The notes below the pieces were generated by a model. The model had not been told where the DNA came from. It saw nothing but the letters and a program-made list of their open reading frames with translations, and made no database searches. A stretch of DNA of 39,084 nucleotides from Candidatus Rokuibacteriota bacterium (lineage in GTDB: Bacteria > Methylomirabilota > Methylomirabilia > Rokubacteriales > CSP1-6): the NCBI GenBank assembly GCA_003220335.1, contig QHSB01000054.1, forward strand, positions 1-39,084, read 5' to 3'. A program made the position numbers and the translations under genes. Of this stretch, positions 9,329 through 18,574 are shown one piece after another. The first letter of the stretch is position 1; every line of letters starts with the position of its first letter.

Positions 9329-10386
9329 TCGTCGCGCAGCACGAGTGTGACCGACGCGGGAAACGCCACGCGCACCGGCCGGCCCGCCGGCAGCACCTCG
9401 TGGTGCCACGGGTCGCCGACGTCCACCTTGAGCACGAGACCGGTCGCCGTCTCGATGTCGTAGCGCAGCGTGTTGCCGAGATAGGCGGCCAGGCGCACCC
9501 GCCCCGCGACGACGTTCTCGCCCGCGCCGTCCAGCGCCACGTTCTCCGGGCGCACGGCGAGCACGCAGGCGGCGCCCGGCGCCAGCTCCACGGCGGGGCG
9601 CGCGCACACGGGACCGAGGGCCGTCGCCACCAGCACGTGGGCGCCGGCGCGCTCGGTGACGACGCCGGGGATGAAGTTGTTGGTGCCGACGAAGTCGGCC
9701 ACGAAGCGGTTCGCCGGCCGCTCGTAGAGCGCCTTGGGCGACGCCACCTGCTGCACGCGTCCGTCGCGCATCACGGCCACGCGATCCGAGAGCGACAGCG
9801 CCTCCTCCTGATCGTGCGTGACGTAGATCGTCGTGATGCCGAGATCCTTCTGCAGCGCGCGGATCTCGCCGCGCACCTGCACGCGGATCTTCGCGTCCAG
9901 GTTCGACAGCGGCTCGTCGAGCAGCAGGATGTCGGGGTTCAGCACGAGCGCGCGCGCCAGGGCCACCCGCTGCTGCTGGCCGCCGGAGAGCTGGCCGGGA
10001 TACCGGTCCTCGAGGCCGGTGAGGTTCACCTTGGCCAGACCGGCGGCCAGCCGTCGCCCGATCTCGGCGGCCGCCAGCTTGCGCAGGCGCAGCCCGTACG
10101 TCACGTTGCCGCGCACCGTCATGTGGGGCCAGAGCGCGTAGTTCTGGAAGACCATGCCGATATTGCGCGCGTACGGTGGCAGCCCGTCCACGCGCCGCTC
10201 GCCGAACCGGATGTCACCGCCGTCGACGGGAGAGAAGCCCGCGATCATGCGCAGCAGCGTGGTCTTGCCGCAGCCGGACGGGCCGAGCAGCGTGAACAGC
10301 TCGCCGTCGCCGATCTCGAGCGTGACGCGGTCGACGGCGGTGGCGGCGCCGAACCGCTTGGTGACCTCCCGCAGCGTGATCCTCAT
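9325..10386 (-). CDS. ABC transporter ATP-binding protein (FbpC/PotA-like)
   Basis: Walker A GPSGCGKTT, signature LSGGQQQRVALARAL, Walker B ILLLDEPLSNLDA, TOBE-like C-terminus. Confidence 0.95.
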   Translation of the reverse strand: MRITLREVTKRFGAATAVDRVTLEIGDGELFTLLGPSGCGKTTLLRMIAGFSPVDGGDIRFGERRVDGLPPYARNIGMVFQNYALWPHMTVRGNVTYGLRLRKLAAAEIGRRLAAGLAKVNLTGLEDRYPGQLSGGQQQRVALARALVLNPDILLLDEPLSNLDAKIRVQVRGEIRALQKDLGITTIYVTHDQEEALSLSDRVAVMRDGRVQQVASPKALYERPANRFVADFVGTNNFIPGVVTERAGAHVLVATALGPVCARPAVELAPGAACVLAVRPENVALDGAGENVVAGRVRLAAYLGNTLRYDIETATGLVLKVDVGDPWHHEVLPAGRPVRVAFPASVTLVLRDE

Positions 10387-10390
10387 CCGC

Positions 10391-11512
10391 TCAAGGTTTC
10401 TTCCAGACCGCCTCGATGTCGCTGCGGAACCGCGTCTTGAGCGCCTCCGAGCGCTTGGCGGCCACGGCCTCGTCGTAGACGTTCGACACGTCGCGGTCGA
10501 AGTACGAGCGGACGCCGCCGGTGAACTCCACCGCCATCTCCGCCGTCGAGCCCGGCGGGCCCTGCACCTTGTATCTCGGCGTGATCGGGAACAGGCCGCG
10601 CTCCATGAAGACCTTCTGGCCGCGCTCGGTCAGGAGAAACTCGATGAACGCGCGCGCCGCCTTTGGATTACGCGCGCCGGCGAGGATGGCCATCGGCTCC
10701 GGCGTGACGAAGGCGTTCTTCGGCGCCACGAACTTCAGCTCGAAGCCGGCGAGCTTCTCCTCGAAGGCCATATACGATGGCACCGCGAACCCGGCCGTAT
10801 ATTCTCCCTTCGCCACCACGGTCGGAACGTCGCGACTTCGCGCGGTGAAGTGGCCGGTGTTGGCGGCCAGCTTCTTGAGCCAGTCCCAGCCCTTCTCCTC
10901 CCCGTACATCGACAGGATCACCTCGTACGTCGCGTTCGACGACGACGAGCGCGTGGGCGCGCACTGCGCGACCTCGCCCTTGAGCCTGGGATCGAGCAGA
11001 TCGTCCCACTCCTTCGGCTCGGCCATGCCGAGGCGCTGGATCTTCTTGGGGTGATAGACCAGGCCGTAGGGCTCCAGCGCGGTGCCGACCCAGTAGCCGT
11101 CGCGGTCCTTCAGCGGGATCGGCTTGGGCTTGCCGATCGACGCGGGGATCGACTCCCACGACTCGCGCGAGATCTCGACCTTCTGGAGGAGCTTCTGGTC
11201 GGCGAGCTTCTCGAAGAGCGCCGACTCGCCGCCCCAGAGGATGTCCACCTCCGGCTTGCCCTTCCATTCGACGACGCGGCCGTATGCGATCGGCGTGCCG
11301 GCGGGGATCGCGCTCACTTTCACCGCCACGTTCCACTTTTCCTTCGCGTACTCGGCGAAGGCCTTCAGGGCCGCGTCGTGGATGAACTTCGATACCGGCG
11401 TGATGAGGTTCAGCTCGCTCTCGATCGGCGCCGGCGTCTGCGCGCGCACGCCGCTTCCCCCGGCCATCGCCATCAGGAGGGCGAGGGCCGACAGCATCAT
11501 TCGTCGCGTCAT
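10391..11512 (-). CDS. ABC transporter extracellular solute-binding protein (iron/polyamine-like family 1)
   Basis: Signal peptide MTRRMMLSALALLMAMAGGSGVRA; DILWGGESALFEKLA, EPYGLVYHPKKIQ..., ending KTRFRSDIEAVWKKP; located immediately upstream of the ATPase and permease genes. Confidence 0.88.
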   Translation of the reverse strand: MTRRMMLSALALLMAMAGGSGVRAQTPAPIESELNLITPVSKFIHDAALKAFAEYAKEKWNVAVKVSAIPAGTPIAYGRVVEWKGKPEVDILWGGESALFEKLADQKLLQKVEISRESWESIPASIGKPKPIPLKDRDGYWVGTALEPYGLVYHPKKIQRLGMAEPKEWDDLLDPRLKGEVAQCAPTRSSSSNATYEVILSMYGEEKGWDWLKKLAANTGHFTARSRDVPTVVAKGEYTAGFAVPSYMAFEEKLAGFELKFVAPKNAFVTPEPMAILAGARNPKAARAFIEFLLTERGQKVFMERGLFPITPRYKVQGPPGSTAEMAVEFTGGVRSYFDRDVSNVYDEAVAAKRSEALKTRFRSDIEAVWKKP

Positions 11513-11522
11513 TGATCGCTCC

Positions 11523-13019
11523 TTAGGTCGCCCAGGCGCGGGCGCGTTCGACCGCTCGCTTCCACGTCTCGTACCGCGCGGCCCGCTCGTCCCCCGCCAT
11601 CGCCGGCGTGAACGTGCGCTCGACCGCATGGCGCTCGGCCACCGCGTCGAGCGAGCGCCAGAGGCCGACGCCGAGCCCGGCGAGATAGGCGGCGCCGAGA
11701 CCGGTCGTCTCGATGACGGCCGGCCGGTCCACCGGCGCATCGAGCACGTCGGCCTGGAACTGGCAGAGGAAGTGATTGGCGACGGCGCCGCCATCCACGC
11801 GGAGCCGCGGCAGCGTCGCCTTGGCGTCGGCGGCCATCGCCTCCAGCACGTCGCGGCTCTGGAAGGCGATCGCTTCCAGCGCGGCGCGCGCCAGATGCGC
11901 CCGCGTGGTGCCGCGCGTGAGCCCGAGGATGGTGCCGCGCGCATGCTGATCCCAGTACGGCGCGCCGAGCCCGACGAAGGCCGGCACGAAGTACACGCCT
12001 CCCGCGTCGGGCACCGAGCGCGCCAGGGCGTCGGTCTCGGCGGCATTCGCGATGATCCCGAGGCCGTCGCGCAGCCACTGCACGGCGGCGCCGGCGACGA
12101 AGACGGCGCCCTCGAGCGCATAGGTCGTCCGCCCACCGATGCGCCAGGCGAGCGTCGTCAGCAGCCCGTGCGACGAGACCACCGGCCGCTCGCCGGTGTT
12201 GAGGAGGGCGAAGCAGCCCGTGCCGTACGTGTTCTTGGCCTCGCCCGGCTTGAAGCACGCCTGCCCGAAGAGCGCGGCCTGCTGGTCGCCCGCGATACCG
12301 GCGATCGGCACACCGCGCGGAAGCCAGCCGAGGTCCGCCGTCTCGGCGCACGGCCCGGACGAATCCACGAGCGTGGGCAGCACCTCGGGCGGCACGTCGA
12401 GCAGGGCGCACATGCGGTCATCCCAGTCGACGCTGGCGAGGTTCAGGCAGAGCGTGCGCGAGGCGTTGCTGACGTCGGTGGCGTGCACGCGGCCGCGGGT
12501 CAACTTCCACAAGAGCCACGTGTCGACGGTGCCGAAGGCCAGCTGGCCGCGCGCGGCACGACGACGCGCGTCGGGGGCCTGGTCGAGGATCCACGCGATC
12601 TTCGTCCCGGAGAAATAGGCGTCCAGCACCAGGCCCGTGCGGGCCCGCACCATCGCCTCGTGACCCTCGGCCCGCAGCCGGTCGCAGACGGCGGCGGTGC
12701 GGCGGCACTGCCAGACGATGGCGCGATGGAGCGGCGCGCCGGTGGTGCGGTCCCAGACGATCGTCGTCTCGCGCTGGTTGGCGATGCCGATGGCGGCGAG
12801 GTCGTCTCCGGTGATGCCCGCCGCGCTGAGCGCCTGCCGCGCCGCGCGCTCGACGGTCGTCCAGAGATCCTGGGGATCGTGCTCCACCCAGCCCGGCCGC
12901 GGATAGTGCTGCGGGACTTCCGCGTAGCCGCGCGCGCGCACGGCGCCTTCGGGGTCGACGACGAGTGCCGTCGAGCCGGTCGTCCCCTGGTCGAGCGCGA
13001 GCACGAAGCCGGGCGGCAT
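11523..13019 (-). CDS. glpK: Glycerol kinase
   Basis: 498 aa; [97 protein letters not shown]. Confidence 0.97.
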   Translation of the reverse strand: MPPGFVLALDQGTTGSTALVVDPEGAVRARGYAEVPQHYPRPGWVEHDPQDLWTTVERAARQALSAAGITGDDLAAIGIANQRETTIVWDRTTGAPLHRAIVWQCRRTAAVCDRLRAEGHEAMVRARTGLVLDAYFSGTKIAWILDQAPDARRRAARGQLAFGTVDTWLLWKLTRGRVHATDVSNASRTLCLNLASVDWDDRMCALLDVPPEVLPTLVDSSGPCAETADLGWLPRGVPIAGIAGDQQAALFGQACFKPGEAKNTYGTGCFALLNTGERPVVSSHGLLTTLAWRIGGRTTYALEGAVFVAGAAVQWLRDGLGIIANAAETDALARSVPDAGGVYFVPAFVGLGAPYWDQHARGTILGLTRGTTRAHLARAALEAIAFQSRDVLEAMAADAKATLPRLRVDGGAVANHFLCQFQADVLDAPVDRPAVIETTGLGAAYLAGLGVGLWRSLDAVAERHAVERTFTPAMAGDERAARYETWKRAVERARAWAT

Positions 13020-13064
13020 CGTAGCGGGAGGCTATCATATGGCCTCCTGAAGGAGGCTGGCGCG

Positions 13065-14603
13065 ATGAGACTCGTTCGACGACTCCTCGTCACGTTGCTG
13101 CTGCTCGCCCTCCCGGCCGCCGGCGCGCCGCCGGGCCACGCGGCGCCGGAGGGCCAGCTGACCTGGGCGGTGCACTTCGCCCTCGCGCCGACCTGGTTCG
13201 ACCCGGCGGAGACCTCCGGCATCATCACCCCGTTCGTGGTGCTGTACGCGCTGCACGACGCGATGGTGAAGCCGCTGCCGGGCCACCCCATGGCGCCGAG
13301 CCTGGCCGAGTCGTGGAGCGCGTCGCCGGACTGGGTCGTCTACGAATTCGTGCTCCGCAAAGGCGTGCGCTTTCACAATGGCGAGCCGGTCACTGCCGAG
13401 GACGTCAAGTTCTCGCTGGAGCGCTATCGCGGCGCCTCCCACAAGATGCTCAGGGACCGCGTGCTGACGATCGAGACCCCGGACCCGGCGCGGGTCCGCA
13501 TCCGCCTCAGGCAGCCGTGGCCGGACTTCATGACCTTCTACTCGATCGCCACCGGGGCGGGCTGGATCGTGCCGAAGAAGTACGTCGAGAAGGTCGGCGA
13601 GGACGGGTTCAAGAAGGCGCCGATCGGCGCCGGGCCGTATCGGTTCGTGTCGTTCACGCCGGGCGTCGAGCTGGTTCTGGAGGCGTTCGACCAGTACTGG
13701 CGCAGGACGCCGAGCGTGAAGCGCCTGGTCTTCCGGGCCATTCCGGACGACACCACGCGGCTGGCCGCGCTCAAGCGGGGTGAGGTCGACATCGCCTATG
13801 CGTTCTTCGGCCCGGTGGCCGAGGAAGTCCGGCGAACGCCGGGACTCACGCTCAAGGCGACCGTGGTCCCGACACCCTTCTGGGTGTACTTCGCCGACCA
13901 GTGGGATCCGAAATCGCCCTGGCACGATCGGCGGGTGCGCCTGGCCGCGAACCACGCCATCGACCGGCAGGCGATCAACGAGGCGGAGAACCTCGGCTAC
14001 GCGAAGATGACGTCGAGCATCGTCCCCGCGAGCTTCGACTTCTACTGGCAGCCCCCGGGGTACGCGTACGATCCCGCCCGCGCCCGGCAGCTCCTGGTCG
14101 AGGCCGGGTACCCGAACGGCTTCGACGCCGGCGACTACTTCGTCGATGCGGCGTTCGTCAACGTGGCGGAGGCGACGGTCAACTATCTCCAGGCCGCCGG
14201 CATCCGGACCAGGGTCCGGCCGCTCGAGCGCGCGGCCTTCTTCAAGGGCTTCGCCGACAAGAAGCTGAAGAACCTCGTCCAGGGCGCCAGCGGCGCGTTC
14301 GGCAATGCCGCCACGAGGATCGAGGCCTTCGTCGCCTCCGGCGGCGCCTACGTGTACGGAAGCTATCCGGATATCGACGGTCTGTTCCGCGAGCAGGCCA
14401 CCGAGCTGGACCGGAAGCGACGCGAGGCGACGCTGCACCGCATCCAGCAGCTCGTGCACGACAAGGCGATCTTCGCCCCGATCTGGCAGCTGGCCGCCAT
14501 GAGCGGTGTGGGACCGAGGGTCGAGGAGCCGGGCATCGGACTCGTGGCCGGCTACGCGTTCTTCTCTTCGCCCTACGAGGACGTGCGACTGAAGAGCCGG
14601 TGA
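13065..14603 (+). CDS. ABC transporter substrate-binding protein, family 5 (oligopeptide/nickel type)
   Basis: 512 aa; signal peptide; MAPSLAESWSASPDWVVYEFVLRKGVRFHNGEPVTAEDVKFSLERY, GAGPYRFVSF; strong AGGAGG ribosome-binding site. No cognate permease or ATPase genes adjacent. Confidence 0.93.
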   Translation: MRLVRRLLVTLLLLALPAAGAPPGHAAPEGQLTWAVHFALAPTWFDPAETSGIITPFVVLYALHDAMVKPLPGHPMAPSLAESWSASPDWVVYEFVLRKGVRFHNGEPVTAEDVKFSLERYRGASHKMLRDRVLTIETPDPARVRIRLRQPWPDFMTFYSIATGAGWIVPKKYVEKVGEDGFKKAPIGAGPYRFVSFTPGVELVLEAFDQYWRRTPSVKRLVFRAIPDDTTRLAALKRGEVDIAYAFFGPVAEEVRRTPGLTLKATVVPTPFWVYFADQWDPKSPWHDRRVRLAANHAIDRQAINEAENLGYAKMTSSIVPASFDFYWQPPGYAYDPARARQLLVEAGYPNGFDAGDYFVDAAFVNVAEATVNYLQAAGIRTRVRPLERAAFFKGFADKKLKNLVQGASGAFGNAATRIEAFVASGGAYVYGSYPDIDGLFREQATELDRKRREATLHRIQQLVHDKAIFAPIWQLAAMSGVGPRVEEPGIGLVAGYAFFSSPYEDVRLKSR

Positions 14604-14607
14604 GGGA

Positions 14608-15402
14608 TCACGCGCGGCCGAGCGCGCGCAGGGCGAGGTCGGGCCGGTCGCTCGTCAGCACGTCCACGCCCAGCGCGATGAGCCGCCGCATGTCCGGCTC
14701 CTCGTTCACGGTCCAGACGCCCACGGCCACCCCCGCCGCGCGCGCCGCCTCGATCACGGTCTCGTCGACGAGTGTGTACTTGAGCCCGACATCGGTGGCG
14801 CCGTAATGGCGCGCCCACGCGACCGTGTCGGCCGGCCGGGCGCGGGCGAGCCGGACGTGCATCCGGGACACCAGCAGCGTCGTGCGCAGCCCCGGCACCA
14901 GCTCGCGCGCGCGCTCGATCACGGCCGGGTTGAACGACATGAGGTTGGCGCGTTCGAGCAGGCGCGCGCGCGACAGCGCCGCAATCACCCGCTCCTCGAT
15001 GCCCTTGTAGCGGGCGCCGGGCCGGATGCGCGAGCCCGGAAAGTAGCGCACGCCGAGGCCCCGGCCCGGCACCTTGACCTCCACCAGCACGCCGCCGCCG
15101 GCGGCGGCGATGATCGCCAGCGCGTCGTCGAGCATCGGCAGATGCTCGGTCGTCAGCCGGCGGTCGGGCCCGCGCAGCCGCGCGCGCCGCAGCTCGGCGG
15201 CCGTGCGCGTGCGCACACGGCCGAGCCGGTCGGTCGTGCGCCGGAGCGTGGCGTCGTGGATGACGGGAAGCGCGCCGTCGGCGGCGAGGTGGACGTCGAG
15301 CTCGACGAGGTCGGCGCCGAGGGCCAGCGACTCGCGGAAGCCGCGCAGGCTGTTCTCGGGCCAGAGGCGCGCGCCGCCGCGGTGCGCGGCGAGCCGCGTC
15401 AT
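14608..15402 (-). CDS. ugpQ: Glycerophosphodiester phosphodiesterase
   Basis: AAHRGGARLWPENSLRGFRESLALGADLVELDVHLAADGALPVIHDATLRRTTD; GDPD catalytic HR/E/D/H motifs. Confidence 0.93.
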   Translation of the reverse strand: MTRLAAHRGGARLWPENSLRGFRESLALGADLVELDVHLAADGALPVIHDATLRRTTDRLGRVRTRTAAELRRARLRGPDRRLTTEHLPMLDDALAIIAAAGGGVLVEVKVPGRGLGVRYFPGSRIRPGARYKGIEERVIAALSRARLLERANLMSFNPAVIERARELVPGLRTTLLVSRMHVRLARARPADTVAWARHYGATDVGLKYTLVDETVIEAARAAGVAVGVWTVNEEPDMRRLIALGVDVLTSDRPDLALRALGRA

Positions 15403-15417
15403 CTATCTTTCTGGGGG

Positions 15418-15514
15418 CCCCGACATGGCCCCCAGACCCCCCACGCTCGGACGCGCCCCGGCGCAGCCGTGGCGCGCCTCGGCCTTCCCCGACATGGCCC
15501 CCAGACCCCCCACG
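15418..15514 (-). repeat. Two-copy G-run hairpin repeat (same family as 34250-34404)
   Basis: Identical 28-mer CCCCGACATGGCCCCCAGACCCCCCACG at 15418-15445 and 15487-15514, flanking an imperfect 13-bp stem-loop (15450-15462/15466-15478, 11 of 13 pairs by eye). Confidence 0.85.
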
Positions 15515-15527
15515 GATTCATCGCAGG

Positions 15528-16301
15528 CTACTCCGGCAGCTGCGAGGTGCGCGGCACCAGCGTCTCGATGCCGATCACGGCCGTGCGCATCTCCGGCGTG
15601 TTGGTGATCATCAGCGGCCACAGGTAGTCGTTCCAGCCGTAGACGAAGAGGATGACGAAGAGCGCGGCCATGTTGGCCTTCGACAGCGGGAGCAGGATCG
15701 TCCATAGAAATCGCATCGGCCCCGCGCCGTCCAGCTGCGCCGCCTCCGCCAGCGAGTCGGGGATCGTGCGGAAGAACTGGCGGAACAGGAACGTCCCCGT
15801 GGCCGACGCCATGAGCGGCACCGTGAGCCCCCAGTACGTGTTGACCCAGCCGAGCACGCTGACCACCTGGTACGTCGAGACGATGCGCACGGGCACCGGC
15901 AGCATCAAGGTGACGAAGATCATCCAGAAGACGAGGTTCTTGCCGCGGAAGTCGAAATAGACGATGGCAAACGCGGAGAGGAGCGAGATCGCGATCTTGC
16001 CGACGGCCACGCCCAGCGCCACGATCGCGCTGTTGACGAGCATGCGGCCCATGTGGGCGCGCTGCCAGGCCTCCGCGTAGTTCGCCACGATCGCCGTGGA
16101 GGGCCAGGGCTTGGGCGGCATGGCGGTCACCTGCGAGAGCGTCTGCGTGCTGATGACGAACGCGTAGTAGAGGGGGAACGCCAGCACCACCACCGAGGCG
16201 AGCAGGATCGCGTGGGCGGTGAACGCGTGCCAGTCCCTGCGCCGCCCGCGCCGCGTCGCGGTGACGCCGACGGTGACGGGCCGAGCGAGCGTGAGCGCCA
16301 T
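15528..16301 (-). CDS. ugpE: ABC transporter permease, carbohydrate/glycerol-3-phosphate type (UgpE/MalG-like)
   Basis: 257 aa; LRQFFRTIPDSLAEAAQLDGAGPMRFLWTILLPLSKANMAALFVILFVYGWNDYLWPL. Confidence 0.88.
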   Translation of the reverse strand: MALTLARPVTVGVTATRRGRRRDWHAFTAHAILLASVVVLAFPLYYAFVISTQTLSQVTAMPPKPWPSTAIVANYAEAWQRAHMGRMLVNSAIVALGVAVGKIAISLLSAFAIVYFDFRGKNLVFWMIFVTLMLPVPVRIVSTYQVVSVLGWVNTYWGLTVPLMASATGTFLFRQFFRTIPDSLAEAAQLDGAGPMRFLWTILLPLSKANMAALFVILFVYGWNDYLWPLMITNTPEMRTAVIGIETLVPRTSQLPE

Positions 16302-17182
16302 CAGTAGGTCACCTTCTTCTCCGCGAAGCGGAACTGGAAGGCGGTGAGCACGATCACCAGCGCCATCAGCACCACCGACTGCGCCGCGGAGTAGCCGAGC
16401 TGCAGCCCCTCGAAGCCGTCCTTCCACGCGCGGTAGACGAGGATCGAGGTGGCGTCGCCGGGGCCGCCCTGCGTCACCGCGTGTACGAGGCCGAAGGTGT
16501 CGAAGAACGAGAACGTCATGTTGAGGGTGAAGAGGAAGAAGGTCACCGGCGACAGCAGCGGGAACGTGATCGCGAAGAAGCGGCGGATCGGCCCCGCGCC
16601 GTCGACGCTGGCCGCCTCCAGCACCGAGGTCTCGACCGCCTGCAGCCCGGCCAGGTAGAAGGCCAGGTTGTAGCCGAACTGCTTCCAGATGGCGGCGACG
16701 ATCAGCAGCATCATGGCCACCCAGCCCTGGAGGAACCAGTTGAGCTGGTAGGCGGTCACGAACGAGAGCAGCCACGGCAGGATCCCGTACGACGGGTGGA
16801 ACACGAAGAGCCAGATGATGCCCGCGATGGCCGGCGCGATGCCGTACGGCCACAGCAGGAGCGAGCGATAGACGGCGAGCCCGCGGATCCGGGCGTTGGC
16901 GAGCGAGGCGAGCAGCAGGGCCAGGGCCAGCCCCACGAAGGTCACCGCGAACGAAAACGCGAAACTGGTGAGCGCGGAGCGCAGGTAGGCGTCGTCGCGG
17001 AACAGCCGCTCGAAGTTGGTGAGCCCGACGTAGATGAGGCGGTCGCCGAACGGCGAGGCGCGATAGAGCGACAGCCGCAGCGAGTCGAAGGCGGGCCAGA
17101 AGAAGAAGACGAGCGTGATGATGACTTGAGGACCGACGAGCGCGTAGGGCAGCCACCGGTTCGGAAAGACGCTGCGCTTCAT
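16301..17182 (-). CDS. ugpA: ABC transporter permease, carbohydrate/glycerol-3-phosphate type (UgpA/MalF-like)
   Basis: 293 aa; NRWLPYALVGPQVIITLVFFFWPAF, VETSVLEAASVDGAGPIRRFFAITFPLLSPVTFF. Confidence 0.9.
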   Translation of the reverse strand: MKRSVFPNRWLPYALVGPQVIITLVFFFWPAFDSLRLSLYRASPFGDRLIYVGLTNFERLFRDDAYLRSALTSFAFSFAVTFVGLALALLLASLANARIRGLAVYRSLLLWPYGIAPAIAGIIWLFVFHPSYGILPWLLSFVTAYQLNWFLQGWVAMMLLIVAAIWKQFGYNLAFYLAGLQAVETSVLEAASVDGAGPIRRFFAITFPLLSPVTFFLFTLNMTFSFFDTFGLVHAVTQGGPGDATSILVYRAWKDGFEGLQLGYSAAQSVVLMALVIVLTAFQFRFAEKKVTY

Positions 17183-18489
17183 TTATACAGGGCGGCGAAC
17201 TCCTTCAGGATGTCGGTCGACTTCGCCACCGCGTCGTCGAGGCCCTGCTTCGCCGTCTTCTTGCCGCTGAAGATGTTCTCCATCTGCTCTTCGATGGCGT
17301 CGCGGACGGAGGGAAAGTTGCCGAGCCGGATGCCCTGGCTGTTCGGCGTGATCTTGCCCGACTGCATCTGCTTGATCGCGGTGCGCTGCTCGGGATGCTT
17401 GACGAAGTGCCCGGAGGCCTCCATTGCCTTCACCGCGCTGTTCGAGATCGGCAGGTAGCCCGTCACCCCCGCCCACCATGCCTGGTTATCGGTGGACGCC
17501 AGGTACTTGAAGAACTGCGCGACGCCCTTGTATTCCTCGGGCTTGGCCCCCTTGAGCACCCACAGCGTGGCGCCCCCGATGATCGAGTTGCCCTGCGGGT
17601 AGCCGCCCAGGCGCGGCAGCGGCCCCGTCGCCCACGTGAACTTGCCCTCCGAGGCGCGCGTGAGGTTGCCGATGTACGCCGACGAGCTGAGGAACACGCC
17701 GCACTCGCCGTTGCCCATGTTGGACTCGGCCCGGTTGAGGCGGCCGTTGTAGGTGAACCAGCCTTCCTTCGCCCCCCGCTGCAGCAGCTCCATCATCGTC
17801 ACCCCGAAGGAGCCGTTGATCCTCAGCGTTGTCGCGAGGCCGTCGAAGCCGTTGGCGTGGTCGGAGAACGGCTGGTCGTGGATCGCGTGCATGTTCTCCA
17901 TCAGCGTCCACGACGGCCACGCCGCGCTGAACCCGCACTTGGCGCCGGAGGCGACGAGCTTCTTGGCGGCGGCCTCGACCTCGTCCCACGTCGCCGGCGG
18001 CTTGTCGGGCAGTCCCGCCTTCTTGAAGAGGTCCTTGTTGTAGAACAGCACGGGCGTGGAGGAGTTGAACGCCATCGAGTACAGGTTGCCGCCCTGCGAG
18101 TAGTAGCTCTTCACCGGCCCGATGACGTCGTTCCAGTCGATGGTCACGCCGTGGTCCTTCACGAGCTGATAGACGGGATAGACGGCGCCCGACGAGAGCA
18201 TCGTCTGCGTGCCGACCTCGTACACCTGCACGATGTGCGGCGGCTGCTTGGCGCGGTAGGCGGCGATGGCCGCGTTGAGCGTGTCGGGATAGGAGCCCTT
18301 GTAGACGGCCTTCACCTCGTAGTCGTTCTGCGAGGCGTTGAACTTCGCGGCGATCTCGTTGACGCGCTCGCCGAGCACGGCCGTGAGCGCGTGCCACCAC
18401 TGGATCTCGGTCTTGGCGAGCGCCGCGGACGGGCTCACGAGGACGGCGACCGCGACGAGCGCGACGATGCGCGCGAGGAGCGCCTTCAT
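17179..18489 (-). CDS. ugpB: sn-glycerol-3-phosphate-type ABC substrate-binding protein
   Basis: Signal peptide MKALLARIVALVAVAVLVSPSAALA; TEIQWWHALTAVLGERVNEIAAKFNASQNDYEVKAVYKGSYPDTLNAAIAAYRAKQPPHIVQVYEVGTQTML is UgpB-like. Confidence 0.92.
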   Translation of the reverse strand: MKALLARIVALVAVAVLVSPSAALAKTEIQWWHALTAVLGERVNEIAAKFNASQNDYEVKAVYKGSYPDTLNAAIAAYRAKQPPHIVQVYEVGTQTMLSSGAVYPVYQLVKDHGVTIDWNDVIGPVKSYYSQGGNLYSMAFNSSTPVLFYNKDLFKKAGLPDKPPATWDEVEAAAKKLVASGAKCGFSAAWPSWTLMENMHAIHDQPFSDHANGFDGLATTLRINGSFGVTMMELLQRGAKEGWFTYNGRLNRAESNMGNGECGVFLSSSAYIGNLTRASEGKFTWATGPLPRLGGYPQGNSIIGGATLWVLKGAKPEEYKGVAQFFKYLASTDNQAWWAGVTGYLPISNSAVKAMEASGHFVKHPEQRTAIKQMQSGKITPNSQGIRLGNFPSVRDAIEEQMENIFSGKKTAKQGLDDAVAKSTDILKEFAALYK

Positions 18490-18574
18490 GCGTGCCTCCA
18501 TGATCGGAGTTCGGCAACGGCGGTGCCGCAATATAGCACAGCGCCCGTGAGCCCGAAGCGACGGAGCGCCGCCC

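Noticed and set aside
7157-9463. 768-aa plus-strand ORF
   Set aside because: Antisense/out-of-frame to the HAD and permease genes, low-complexity composition.
15418-15514. CRISPR array (two 28-bp identical repeats)
   Set aside because: Only two copies; the 'spacer' is itself a stem-loop; repeats resemble the 34-kb element; no cas genes.
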